Below are positions 24,401 through 36,265 of a stretch of 64,000 nt of DNA, piece after piece. How positions within the stretch are numbered: position 1 is the stretch's first letter; every line of letters starts with the position of its first letter. This stretch comes from Silurus meridionalis (lineage: Eukaryota; Chordata; Actinopteri; Siluriformes; Siluridae): the NCBI RefSeq assembly GCF_014805685.1, contig NC_060911.1, forward strand, positions 13,879,212 through 13,943,211. The letters run 5' to 3'. The position numbers and the translations under genes are program-made. The notes under the pieces are model-generated. The model saw only the letters and a program-made list of their open reading frames with translations, ran no database searches and was not told the origin of the DNA.

Positions 24401-27400
24401 GTTCTCACATGTTCACTGATTGGACAGCTTGTGTCAATTGTAGTCCATTTTCCTGATTCTCAAATGGAATGAGCCATAGAAATCTTCTGAAACCTCATCC
24501 CATACATGTGTTTTTTCAATTTTGATGACTCGATGTTGCAAGTTTTTTGGTGGATCCATACTTTTCCTGCGGATTTGGCTACAAAATCCATGTACAGATC
24601 ATAACATTCCTGTAATCGGCACAAATCCAAACCAATCTCGTACATTTCAAAGACAATTACGTTAATTGCATTCTCGAGGAGCGGAAACGGAGCCCCCCGG
24701 CTTCACATGCACCGAAAATCGCTGACATTGTCCTAAACACGGAGTGTAAAGTGACTTTTGATTAGGAATCAAATTTAAAAAACGGAGGCAACTGCTGAAG
24801 CAAAATGGGGTGAAAAATTTTTTTTAGATGAGCCTAAAACCTGCATTTTCCTAAATCTTTTTCAAAAGTTAGCCACATTTTTTCCCGACCTTTTATCTTG
24901 CGATTCCAACTTTATTTTTTCGTGATGCCAACTTGATTTCTCATGTTTCTGAGGTTCCGAATTCATTTCTCGGCATTCCAACAATTTCTCGCCATTTCGA
25001 CTATATTTTTTGCCAATCCAACAATTTCTCACAATTCCAACTATATTTTGACTTTTATCTCATGTTTCTGAGATTTTTCGCGAGATTCCGACTATATTTA
25101 CCGCCATTCCCACTTTATTTCTCACCATTCCCACTTTATTTCTCGCCATTCCCACTTTATTTCGCCATTCCCACTTTATTTCTCGCCATTCCCACTTCAT
25201 TTCTGCCAATACAAATCCTTCTCTAACAACCAAGAGGTAGCTTCAGTGATCACGTCTGGATCCCGCTTTAATGCTACAATGCAGACAGGAGTTAAGGAAT
25301 AAAGTCAGAACTGCGGAGTGGAAACGGGCTTCCATAAGTATATAACTGATTCGTAGTTTTAAAAGAAAATCCGGACTAATTATGCGTCACAATGCCACTG
25401 GACGAGACGTGTGCGTGTGGAATATAATGGTAAATGTTTAATGGCTGCTGTTTCTTGTGCAGCGAAATCTCCCAAAGTGACTCGATCAGGAAAATAGAAG
25501 GCGAGGCATTTCTCTCATTACACAGCGTTATCGAAATGTAAGTCATCTCACCTCACTGTATTTACAGAGCAGGTAAAAGTCTATGGTTTTTAAAGATACA
25601 TGCATATTTCTTTTGTTGGGGTAAATGGTGTGGAGTCCAAACTGGAAATTTTGTCTACCAGAAGAATTTGTGTAAGATGGAGAACAGGAGAGGTGGAAGT
25701 GTAATGGTCTGGTGGTGTTGTGGAGCAGGAAAGGGAGATTTATTCCAATAGGGTGAACGGAATCCTGAACCAACCTGGCAACCATTCCATACTTCACCAT
25801 TACACCATGCGATTCCGTCTGGATTGCAGCTCATTGGATCCGAAGCGTACGTCCAAGCCAAAGAGTGCTATCTATCTAAGTGTCTATGAAACGCTCTGCC
25901 CAGTCACTGCACTTAAATCCTATTGAACTGCTCTGGGATGAACTGGATCATATACAAAATCTCCATCCAGTGGCAGGATTTCCATGAGGAACGGCAAAGT
26001 ATTTCAGCTGGATGTTGGCAGAAACGTGCTGCTGAGAGTTGCGTTAAGCTGCTGTTCATGCTAATGGAAATACATTCCATAGAAACCAAAGGAACATGCA
26101 TGTGTCTCTCAGGGGAAAAAAATTTTCAATACTTTGTAATGTTCAATATCTGTAAATGGCTTCTTTTTTTTTTTTTTTAAAGCTCAATCCTGAACATCAT
26201 TTACCTGTCGGCTGTAGAAGAAGGTGCCTTCACGGATCTGCCGAGACTGAGATACCTGTAAGAAGAAAAAGACGGCTACCCATATTGATACTGCTGAAAG
26301 TGTAAATAACCGTATTGTCATATGAGGTCATCTGTCCATTTTTTCTTTAATTTCTTTCCAGGAGCATCTGCAACACGGGAATAAAGCACTTCCCGGATTT
26401 TTCCCGCATCTCATCACTGGAGCTGGATTTCTTCTTGTGAGTAATCACATCCTGCTGTGATCCAGAGCACACATATTCACTCGTCTTGATTTAAGCATCT
26501 GCCCTTCTGAGTGCACCTGTATGGATTTTTGGGTTTGAGCCCAGCTTGTTTAATACAGGGCTAAAGGCATGCTGTGTGTGTGTGTGTGTGTGTGTGTGTG
26601 GACATAAATATCCATGTTGAGTAAACGAGCGTGTCGGATTTTCCGCTCTCTTCGTTTTAAGGGAAATGGGAGACAACAGGCAGCTACCCAGCGTCCCAGC
26701 CAACGCGTTTCGAGGCGTGTCCAGGGCGGACATGTACATGTGAGTAGTCCGCGCTCATCCACGTCCTATGTGAAGTCGTTGGTTGTCGCTTGAGTCAATG
26801 AAATACACCATGGGTCTTCAACCGGCAGTCCGCACCCCCTACGGGGACTGCGCCGGTACTGCGGGGGGGGTCCGCTAATGTATGTTGAATCAATTTTAAA
26901 TATTTTCGAAAATACAAGAATAAAGTCGAAATATTTTGAGAAATAAGTCGAAAATACGGAAATAAAGTTGAAATATTTTAAGTACAAAGTCGAAAAAATA
27001 TGAGAACAAAGTCAAAATAATGTATTTAGAGAATAAAGAAATTACGAGAATAAAGTGGAAATATATTTTAGATATATAAATAAAAATAAGTCGAGACTGC
27101 AGTGAAAATATTTTGAGAAAAATCACAGAAGCGCAAGAAATGTGTCGTTGTTTTGCATGAAATGGAGGGGGGGGTGGGGGTATTGGTTAAATCCTACTTT
27201 AGGTTACGGATTTAGCAATAAGTTAATTTGTGTTTTGGCACCTCAGCACAGTTATAATCAGTAACCAGACTCGGCAGTGATTCTGTAAGGTAATTTATTC
27301 AGAGGAAAAATACATCAGACGGACATTGAGGAATTGGCGTCGCTTGTGCAGTCTGAAGGATATTTAGGGTAAACGTCTCCGTGCTATTATTCGATCCGAC

Positions 27401-30400
27401 CCTGAAGGAGTAATTCTCGTTTTTTCCTTCTTACGTGCCTCTAAAACACTGTTGTACATGTTGTACAGAGTCCAAATAAACAACCTTTTTCTGCTTTGCT
27501 TCTTCAGGAATCTCGTCCGAAACGGATTGACTGCAATCGACTCTCACGCCTTCAACGGGACCAGACTGGAAAAGTTGTACGTATCTCTTATCAGCATGAT
27601 ACAGTTTCTCTTGTTCAGACGTGTTTACGAGGAGCTCGTCTCTGAATGAGTGGCAGGATGGTTGATTGTTTTTGAGTTTGAGGGACAAATAGTAAGGAAC
27701 ATAGTGTACGAATAAATCAATGTCAAAACGAGACAAAACATTGATTGTTTTATTAACAGTTCACACGTCGGCTTCTGGTCGGCGCGTCTAAACAAACATC
27801 ACGCAGGTCCGATACAAGTTCAATGTGTTTCACTGTACGTGATCAATAACTAATCGATTGTTTGATCTTTTTAGGATTCTGAAAGACAACAAGAACCTAA
27901 TCAAAATCCACGATGATGCCTTCGAAGGTGCCGAAGGACCGGTTTTACTGTAAGTGCAACTAACGTTATGTACAATCATGACCCACAGGAGAGGTTCAGT
28001 GGTTTGTATCTGTTCGCCAAGGACTAACAGCTGTCAGAAAAATGTTTGAAGGTCAGGCACGAGCATCGCCATGAACTCCAACACTGGAATGAACGAGACA
28101 TCAAGGCAATGTAGAGATCTTTAGATATTCATTGAGAAATAGTAAACTGATTTGTTTAGAAATTTGTTAAATTGTTACAAAATATTTTTTATGGGACATT
28201 TACAGTTCGACATTCTATACATACAGTATAGAGCATACAGTAAAAGAATTTAGGATATTACAGGAAATGTGTAATACTCATTTGAAGAACTTTGATTGGC
28301 TCATGAGGTTCATTTTGCATCACAGATTTAACCCACAATTGTGTACGTGTGTTTGTGTAGCGATGTATCATCCACTGCTCTGCGCTCGCTCCCAGCCCGA
28401 GGCCTGAGAGAGGTGAAGGTTCTCGTCGCACGCTTTACACCTTCCCTAAAGACCCTCCCTCCTCTTGAGAACCTTGCAGAGCTTCAGGAGGCTGACCTCA
28501 CCTACCCAAGCCACTGCTGTGCCTTTCAAACCTGGAAACGGGACAACAGGTCGGAGCATGCACCTTTCACAATTTCTCCTCTTTGTTTTTTTGCGTGTGA
28601 ACCTCAAAGTGAGGGATAATCTTGTTACCAAACGACTTCAAATGCCGTCTGACTTACTGATGACAAAGCTAGCTCAAATAAATGAATGTTTCTGCGATTC
28701 TTGCTTCTAAAAACGGTCTTAGTAGCGATCTATGAGAAATCCATGTGAATAATAGATGTGGGCCAGTGTTCCAGAACCACAAGGTTACACTCGTTCTCTC
28801 ATTTTGTAACAGAGTTTCTAAGTATCATATCATTCATCCCTTCTTCAGTAATTGCTTTATCTGGTCAAGGTCATGCTTGATCTGGGCATATCACAAGAAA
28901 TACACCAGGAGATGGGATGCCAGTCTACTGCAGGACACCCCACACACACACTAGGGATTTGCTTCTCGATGCACAAACGACCATACAATGCGCTAAAGAT
29001 ACATATGAAGCAGCTACCGATGCGATTCACCCTAATCACGATTCGACACAAAGGAAAAGAAATACGATGCAGATCACTTTTATTTATTTGCTTCAGACAG
29101 ACAGCATATCAATTTACTTAAGTGCCTTCTGACCTTCGAATGCATGGCTCTTTTCCAAACAGGCCTTTGCAGTGCAAAAGGAGGACAAATACCTTCTTTT
29201 CCTGTTCTTTTTCCAGCATGATGCAGCTCTACCTCTGCCATGTTAATCAATATTCATGTGACCCTCAGGAGGCGCCTCGTTAGTGTTGGTACGTCGTATT
29301 CACGTAGCCAATATATATCAAATGATTGGTCACTTTCCAAATAATAAAACGATAAGTAGTTTTTACCAATGTGAATCGATGCGTCACGATACTAATGCCA
29401 AATTCAATTTTTTTTTTTTAAATTGACGCATCAGAACGAATTATACTTCACAGAGTGACTTTACGATTGTAGGAGAAACTGAGCAAACATCTCCACACAG
29501 ATGTGTAAGTCTGAGCTCATGACTGAACCCAGGAATTTATAGGGGAATTCTAACAGACTTGCATTTACATTTATGCCATTTTGCCTTTAATCAAGCGACT
29601 TATTCATACATATATTCATTCGATGGGGTTAAGGGCCTTGCTGGGCAGCCAATTGGTGTGGCTTGGATTTGAACTCACGACCTTCGGATCCAAAGTCCAA
29701 TGCTTGAGCTCCCACCTTGCCCAGTAGACTTCCAAGTGGCACTTGTGTATCTTCATCATCTCATCTGATACAACTGATTTGAATGAATGATTTACATTTC
29801 CAATCTGTGAGTAAACGCTGTATTTTGCAGCTTATATCACTTTTTTCTTTCTTCTCACAGGGAGAATGCTGTATTTGGCCGCTTTAAGAACCTATCCATG
29901 CTGTGCGACATGGCTGACCAAGCAGACATGTAAGATTGTGGCACTTCTCATCCATTTCATGTCAAACTGAGCAAGCGATCAAAGAAAACTGATTCTCTGT
30001 CACCCAACAGGGACCCATCAAGTGAAGATCTTTACGACATAAATTTTCACTACCCAGATTTGGACCTGTGCGCCAGCAGCAGCTCCTTCAAGTGCACCCC
30101 GGAACCGGACGCCTTCAACCCTTGCGAGGACTTGCTGGGTCACGCCTTGCTACGTGCCATAACGTGGATCGTTACCGTTTTTTCTCTCGTGGGAAACCTG
30201 GCCGTGCTGCTCGTTCTGCTGATGAGCCACCAAAAGCTGAGCGTCTCACGGTTCCTCATGTGCAACTTGGCCTTCGCGGATCTTTGCATGGGCTTCTATT
30301 TGCTGCTCATCGCCTTGGCGGATTACCGCTCGCGTCAAGAGTACTACAACCACGCCACGGATTGGCAGACGGGGATGGGATGCGGGGTTGCTGGGTTCTT

Positions 30401-31148
30401 GTCTGTGTTCTCGAGTGAGCTCTCGATCTACACCCTCACCATGATTACGCTCGAGCGCTGGCACACCATCACTCATGCCATGCAGATAAGCAGGAGACTG
30501 AGACTTCGCCACATGGTCACCATGATGGCGATCGGTTGGGGATTTTCCCTTTTAATGGCTCTGCTTCCGGTAGTCGGTGTCAGCAGCTACACGAAGGTCA
30601 GCATCTGCCTTCCGATGGACATAGAAACTCCGGTTTCGCAGGGATACGTGGTGGCCGTGTTGGCCATAAACGTTGCGGCCTTCTTAATGGTTTGCTCCAG
30701 CTACGCCGGGATTTACTTGAGCGTACGGAACCCAAACGTGCCGACGCGCCACGGAGACACGAGGATGGCCAAACGCATGGCGGTGCTCATCTTTACAGAC
30801 TTCCTGTGCATGGCGCCCATCTCGTTCTTCGCCATTTCCGCTGCTTTGCGCATGCCTCTAATCACGGTGTCCCAATCCAAAATCCTTCTCATCCTTTTCT
30901 ACCCGATCAACTCACTGTGCAACCCTTTTCTCTACACCATTTCCACACGCGCCTTTCGCAGGGACACGTGTCTGCTTTTAAGCCGATGCGGCTGCTGCCA
31001 CACACAAGCGGAGTACTACAGGTCGCGGGGTCTCTCTGGGGTCATCCTGGCTCCCAGGAGGAAGAGCCTGAGGAAATCCCGCTCGGGTCACTTCCGAGCG
31101 TACCACATCAAGCTGCATGGATGTTTTTTTAACAAAGCCGCGACATGA
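21490..31148 (+). CDS. lhcgr: LH/choriogonadotropin receptor, complete, 11 exons
   Basis: Glycoprotein-hormone GPCR of the plasma membrane that binds LH and signals mainly through Gs/cAMP in gonads. Exons: 21490-21656, 21788-21859, 25463-25537, 26183-26257, 26362-26436, 26662-26739, 27508-27576, 27875-27949, 28361-28549, 29861-29929, 30011-31148. All have AG/GT borders and consistent phase, giving 693 aa (human about 699). Exon 1 holds a signal peptide and a [14 protein letters not shown] cysteine cluster. Exons 2-9 are one leucine-rich repeat each (exon 9 longer), ending in YPSHCCAF. Exon 11 holds PDAFNPCED, seven TM segments from about residue 360, ERW (about 461), [12 protein letters not shown] in TM6, NPFLY (about 619) and a Cys-Cys tail. 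N-glycosylation motifs NVT, NGT and NLS are visible. LH type is preferred over FSHR because of [39 protein letters not shown], eleven exons, and a position tail-to-tail with gtf2a1l. FSHR-like residues also occur (CLPMDI, TDFLCM). Confidence 0.9.
23790..23896 (-). mobile_element. tRNA-derived SINE fragment
   Basis: Contains GGGTTAAGGGCCTTGCTCAA, CTTGAACTCCCAACCTTCTG and CCTTAACCACTGCACTACCA, the complement of a tRNA-like head. Confidence 0.75.
24035..24385 (+). mobile_element. Tc1/mariner-type remnant, family A
   Basis: One of the clearer family A copies: GGAGGCACACAATTGTACAG, ACCTACATCAGGACCTGACT, ATCTAGTGGAACATCTTCCC, AACAGCAAAGGGGGACTAAA. Lies in lhcgr intron 2. Confidence 0.75.
24893..25215. 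repeat. Degenerate tandem repeat of about 20 bp
   Basis: Repeats of TTTCTCGCCATTCCCACTTT and relatives. It is related in complement to the AATAAAGTCGAAATATTT-type repeats at 26890, 31330 and 61490. Confidence 0.8.
25560..26110 (+). mobile_element. Tc1-like remnant, family B, in lhcgr intron 3
   Basis: Carries GTAATGGTCTGGTGGTGTTG (VMVWWC), GGAATCCTGAACCAACCTGG (GILNQPG) and CTATTGAACTGCTCTGGGAT (PIELLWDE), the C-terminal DDE part of a Tc1 transposase. The frame is interrupted. Confidence 0.8.
26880..27130. repeat. AATAAAGTCGAAATATTT-type repeat in lhcgr intron 6
   Basis: Tandem variants such as AATAAAGTCGAAATATTTTG and ATAAGTCGAAAATACGG. The same family is found at 31320-31500 and 61490-61860. 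Confidence 0.8.
28920..29440. repeat. Short non-autonomous transposon-like repeat in lhcgr intron 9
   Basis: One edge reads CACTAGGGATTTGCTTCTCG...GATGCGATTCACC, the other GTGAATCGATGCGTCACGAT. Both resemble hAT-derived fish repeats by style. The exact ends are uncertain. Confidence 0.4.
29575..29725 (-). mobile_element. tRNA-derived SINE fragment in lhcgr intron 9
   Basis: Contains GGGGTTAAGGGCCTTGCTGG and TTTGAACTCACGACCTTCGG, complementary to a SINE head. Confidence 0.7.
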
Positions 31149-32254
31149 GCGTCACGTTTCAAACTACTGAGCCACTGACTGCTAACCTGCAGCGACCTGT
31201 GAATGCTGTACATACTGTGAATACGTGATGCATACTGTCAATGCTCTTTATATATTTACATTTATTATTTGTACGATGGCGTTTTATTGGCTTATTTTAG
31301 AGTCTTTAAGGCTTAGAGATTAAAGTAACAATATGAGAATGAAGTCATATTTTGAGGAAAAAAAGTCACAATTAAGAGAATAGTTGTGGCCCTACGAGAA
31401 AAAAGTCAAAGTATTTTGAGAAGAAAAAGTCAAACTCGGGGGCATCAAGTCAGCCATACGAGAGTGAAGTCGAAATATTTCGAGAATAACGTCCTTGGAG
31501 TCCGGGGGTTCAAATATTTAAACTTTATTCTCTTTACTTTTCACGTGGCACTAAAAGGCAGTCAGTTTTCTGGACTGTGAAACTTCTAAACTGGGTTGTT
31601 CTCTGCAGAAGCTGAAAGCAATTGTTTTTGTTTTGTATTAAAAAAAATTATATTTATAATTTGCATGATACAGAAGTATGGGTTTATTTTAGTTTGGACA
31701 CCTGACAAATTCCAAGCTTCTTTCCCTAAGCAACAGTTGACCTCTGTAAGAAGTTGCACATAATCTAAACATGGACCATTATCTTGCCTTTGACACGTTT
31801 TTTTAAGTTAAGGACTGGACTCTGTGTTTGAAACTGACCACACAAACTCTGGCTGAATGACCCGACTTGAAGACCTGGCCAAATTAAAGTACGAGCTAAA
31901 AGATGACACTGTCTTTGAACTTGTCTTGACCTCCAAATCCGACGTGTTATGTCTTGTGGCATCGCTTTATTTACATCTCCTCACGCTGAAGCACAAAAAT
32001 AAACTTGCAAAGCGCTTAGAAAAAACATGTTGCAACTGAGAACAAAGAAACCGTGATAAGCGCAAGATTTCTGCAATTGCAACGTTAAGATATGAAATTA
32101 TCAGAGACGCTACAAACTAGAACTAACAGTTGATAGGCAGCATTTCAGCTTTTATTGCTTGTTTTTTCATGTCAAAATTGCATGAAAGACCTTTAAATAG
32201 TGAGAAAACGAACTGTCTAACCCTAACCCAAAACAGCTTTACAGAAACAAATAA

Positions 32255-32448
32255 GTGGTAGCTTGGTGGTTAAGGCAATGGACTTCGGACTTGGAAGGTC
32301 AAGTTCAAATCCCGGCCACAACAAAATGCCATTCCTGGGTCCCTGGGCAAGGCCCTTAAATCCATAGCTGCCCAGTTGTATGAATGAGAAATGTAAGTCA
32401 CTCGGGATAAGGGCGCCTGTACATATGCCAGTAATGTAAATGTACACA
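32255..32448 (+). mobile_element. tRNA-derived SINE, near full length
   Basis: GTGGTAGCTTGGTGGTTAAG (A-box region) and AAGTTCAAATCCCGGCC (B-box match) are followed by CCTGGGCAAGGCCCTTAAAT and a tail with GGGATAAGGGCGCCTGTAC. Confidence 0.85.
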
Positions 32449-32917
32449 TTAGCATCAAATTAGTCGGTATAAAGTTGAACCCTAATGAGCAAGCTAGTAG
32501 TGTCAGTGGAAGAAACCACAGAAGGGACCAGAGGGAACCCATCAAAAGGGAACCATCTTCATCCGGGTGACAAATGTCAATCCATTTGAGTTCGCGGATG
32601 GACACTATTCACGGCAATTCTCAAGTAAGGACGCTGGTAAGACTAGCCACTGTATGACAGATTACTTTGAAGGAAGAGCCAGAAGGTAACACAAACATAA
32701 AGGCAATCTCTAGAATATAAGACAGCATTCAAGCACTTCCATGTCCTCTAGCCAAGATCCCTTTAGATAAGCTGCTCCACCTATTTACAAAAGGCTTGAT
32801 GAAACAATGTTTTCAACCTAGACTTAAGCACTGAGACTGTGTCCAAATGGAAAGCTGTGTGGGGGGGGCTCTGTATAAGAAAGCTACGGAGGTCCTAAGA
32901 GGCCATGCATTATATTT

Positions 32918-33080
32918 TATTTCTTAACCTCATTTTCCTCATGATCTCGACAAAACATTTTCTCAGTACTTAATTTTTCTGTGTATTCGGCATAACAGCA
33001 TTTTCTAGAGGTTAATAAATCCTGCCTCTAGAATTTATGTCGAGATCATAAGAAAATTAAGTTGTGATGACAAGAAAATA
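32918..33080. repeat. Imperfect inverted repeat, MITE-like
   Basis: The left arm has TTTTCCTCATGATCTCGACA; the complement of the right arm has TTTTCTTATGATCTCGACAT. Loop about 80 bp. No TSD resolved. Confidence 0.6.
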
Positions 33081-33647
33081 ACAGAACACTTCCGTGGAAA
33101 GCTCCACATCCTGCTGTAGTGTTTACTATTCAAGGTACCAACAAACAGCCTGCACTACCTCAATATGGATCAGATTTGAAGTTTGTGAATATAATCTTAA
33201 AACCAGACTGAAATCGGGGGCATGGTCAGACAAACAGTGCAAAATAATTAAAAAGTGGGGGAGAAAAAAACTAAAACAAAGAAACCGCTTGGGTTTTCCC
33301 TGCTGTGTATTTTATTTAGTTACACAAAGCAAAAACAATAACCAGTTATCAACCGATTTCGAACTTCTCGATTATTTAAAGAAAGATATTGCCACAAATA
33401 TTTTATGCAGCCTGTAATCGAGGGTGCACTAATAAATAGGCATGAAATAATTAGGTAAAAAATTAAATCATTTCAAATTTCCCCAAAAAATATATACACA
33501 ATATACATTAGAAAAAATATGTATTATGTGTCAGATTTTCTTTGAGACTCTGCATAGCAAACAGAAGAAATAAATGCATGAATAAGCAAAAAATGAGTTT
33601 AAATAGCATTATATAAGGGGTTTTGTCTCCTGCTGTTTCTCCCCACA

Positions 33648-36169
33648 TCACCACTCGGCCTCTCCAACAGCTTTGGAGAAAACATAGTCCTTACCGCCGT
33701 AGCACATCACGCCATCTTTCAGGTAAAACTTCCACCTGTTTTTACTGCGATGGATCTGTTAGGACGGCATTAAACCTTCAGGTTATTACTGGTGGAAAGA
33801 ATAAACGAATGCTTAGGTTTCTTCATAAAAAGAGAAAGGGCACACAGTGGAACTCACTTTATCATACTGACACACGATAACGTTCTCGGTATCGAAGATC
33901 TCGGGTATGTCCTGCTCGCTTACATCATCGCCGGAGTTCAATGGGTCCTAGGCGAAATGCACAGCACTGACAAGTATTGCTCATTTATATTCAAGAGCCT
34001 CGTTGGCCCATGGTTTTTATGCATTACATTCACCAGCGACGTGCGTTTCACTTCTTAAGACTTGAGGTTTCATTAACAATCTGATATTCCAATATTAAGC
34101 AGCAAATGATGCATACTGATAGGTGATATTACAGTATGAAATAAACATTTTTTTTAATTAAACATTTAGGGTGTCATTGAGAATAGCAGGAAGAGGGACC
34201 TGCAAATACTGCAGTCAGACTTCATTTAGTAGGACTGGCAGGTATAAAGGCCACACCTCCTTCACCAAGACTGAGAGGTATAGAGGCCACACCTCCTTCA
34301 CCAAGACTGAGAGGTATAGAGGCCACACCTCCTTTGCCTGAAGTCACAGGTATAGAGGCCACACCTCCTTCACCAAGACTGACAGGTATAAAGGCCACAC
34401 CTCCTTTTACCAGTACTGACAGGAATAGAAGTCAAAAATCCTTCATCAGTACTGACAAAGTATAGAGGCCACAACTCCTTTAGCAGGACTGACAGGAATA
34501 GAAGTTAGACATCCTTCAGCAGGACTGATAGGTAGAAGATAGAAGGCCACACCTCCTTTGCCATAGTTGAGTGGTATAGAGGCCATGCCATATAATGGCC
34601 ACACTTCCTTTGCCACACCTCCTTCACTAGGTCTGATAGCTGGGATGAAATGAGTCTTTGCATCCCTGTACCCATCTCCCTTTTTTTCCAATAAACCTTT
34701 TATTTTCTCCATTAGGACCTGCTCTCTTTTTGGGTCAGATCTTCTCTCACATTTTTATATTATGAAAACCAGGTAAATTCTGCTCTGAATTGTGAAAGTG
34801 ATGATGTAATCAATAATTTTTTCTTTTTTGGCATCATTAATATTTTAACAATTGAAAAATTGCCGACAGCATCATTTAGGATTTAAGATACACACTGACA
34901 GCATCTTCAAAACTGAATTTGTTTGTAAACAATTAATCAGTAAAACACCGCATCACATCGGCATGTGAACTTTTTGCTCTTGTGAAAAGGTGTCCTAATT
35001 ACAAACAAAATAATTACTACATAAATCTACAGCATCGGTTTTGATCTGTCTGGTCTCACCTCTTCCTCTTCTTCCTCCTCCAGCTCAGGTCCATCCCCAT
35101 CACTGCTGGAGCTGCTGTTCCCATCACTGCTTCCTCCAACCCCCTGGAGCGCCTGCAGAGCCTCGGCATTGATCATGCCCAGGAACTCGTTTTCCTCGAC
35201 GGGTCCTCGTCCCTCTCTTTCCTCTTCCGGATCGTCTCCCGCTTCCGAGCTGCTGTCACACAGCCCGTCCAGCTGTGGGATGTCGGTTAACTCGTTGAAG
35301 TTGAAGTCTCTCAGGAGGTCCATGTCCAACTCAAGGGAACATTTGGGGCATTTCATGTTACGGATCATTCACAGGGTTTTCCTATAATACGAATACTAAT
35401 TTATTTATTTTACTAATTCTACCTTAAGTGCACCATCGGGTGTCCTTTCCAAATCGGGGAGGAAGCGACTCAGCGTGTCCTCGGCATTGAGCCCGGTTTC
35501 TGCTGCCGCTCTGACGGCCCTCTCCACCATCTGCTCCGCCGAGAGACACGACGGTGTGCTTGAGCCGAGCAACTGCGGGCTGAAGTCGATTCCATCCAGC
35601 GTGAAATCATCCAGATTTCCTGGGGGTGACTCTGAAAGCTGGGGTTTGACAGGAGTCTCCTGGTCCTGACTAGGAGGATCCGGCGGGATCTGAGAAGGCT
35701 GGAGCTCCTGGTGCTGTTTGAGGGATTGAGATGCCGGAACGGCTTGGGGACAGAGAGGAGGAGGAGGAGGAGGAGGTGGTGGTGGTGGCACCTGTGAGGC
35801 AGGGAGGTTCTGAATGATAGCAGAGGGCATCTGCTCCACATGGGGTTGGGCGGCTTGAGGAGGCATGCGATGGCACCCAGGAGCCCGAGTGACCATCACA
35901 GGAACGTTCACTTTGTAGAAGTGGCCTGTAGGTAGAATAGGGAGGCCATGCGTTGTTTTTATGGTCTTTCTCAAAATTACAGTTGACATTAGTTAGTCAA
36001 TTAGTCCACAGTTTTCAGTAGTGAAAATAAACCTGGGATAAAGCTCTGTGTGTGTGTGTGTGTGTGTGTTGGGGGATTTAACACTGCATGGCCTCCCAGG
36101 GATTTTGTAGTACAGATTTGTGTGAAGGGTTGTGTTTGACTTTTTAAATGGTTTATTTTGGAATATATT

Positions 36170-36265
<96 letters not shown>

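Larger units (their letters stand above)
21860..25462 (+). other. lhcgr intron 2
   Basis: A 3.6-kb intron with several repeats: a SINE fragment at 23790-23896, a Tc1-type remnant at 24035-24385, and degenerate short repeats at 24893-25215. AAATAAAT runs lie near 22110-22300. Confidence 0.8.
31149..33647. other. Intergenic region between lhcgr and gtf2a1l tails
   Basis: Holds the AATAAAGTCGAAATATTT-type repeat (31320-31500), a SINE (32255-32448) and an inverted repeat (32918-33080). No exon seen. A possible lhcgr poly(A) signal ATTAAA lies at 31319-31324, but it is weak. Confidence 0.6.

Noticed and set aside
30536..31132. Long open frame of 198 codons overlapping the lhcgr 7TM exon
   Set aside because: It is a +1/+2 shadow of the receptor coding exon with no homology.
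21490..31148. Naming the receptor fshr
   Set aside because: Some TM residues ([28 protein letters not shown]) look like mammalian FSHR. However, the LRR exons, [24 protein letters not shown], exon count and position fit LHCGR better.
35405..35989. Independent 194-codon gene starting at 35989
   Set aside because: The real exon begins at 35925 after an AG acceptor. The frame beyond it is intron read-through of gtf2a1l exon 6.
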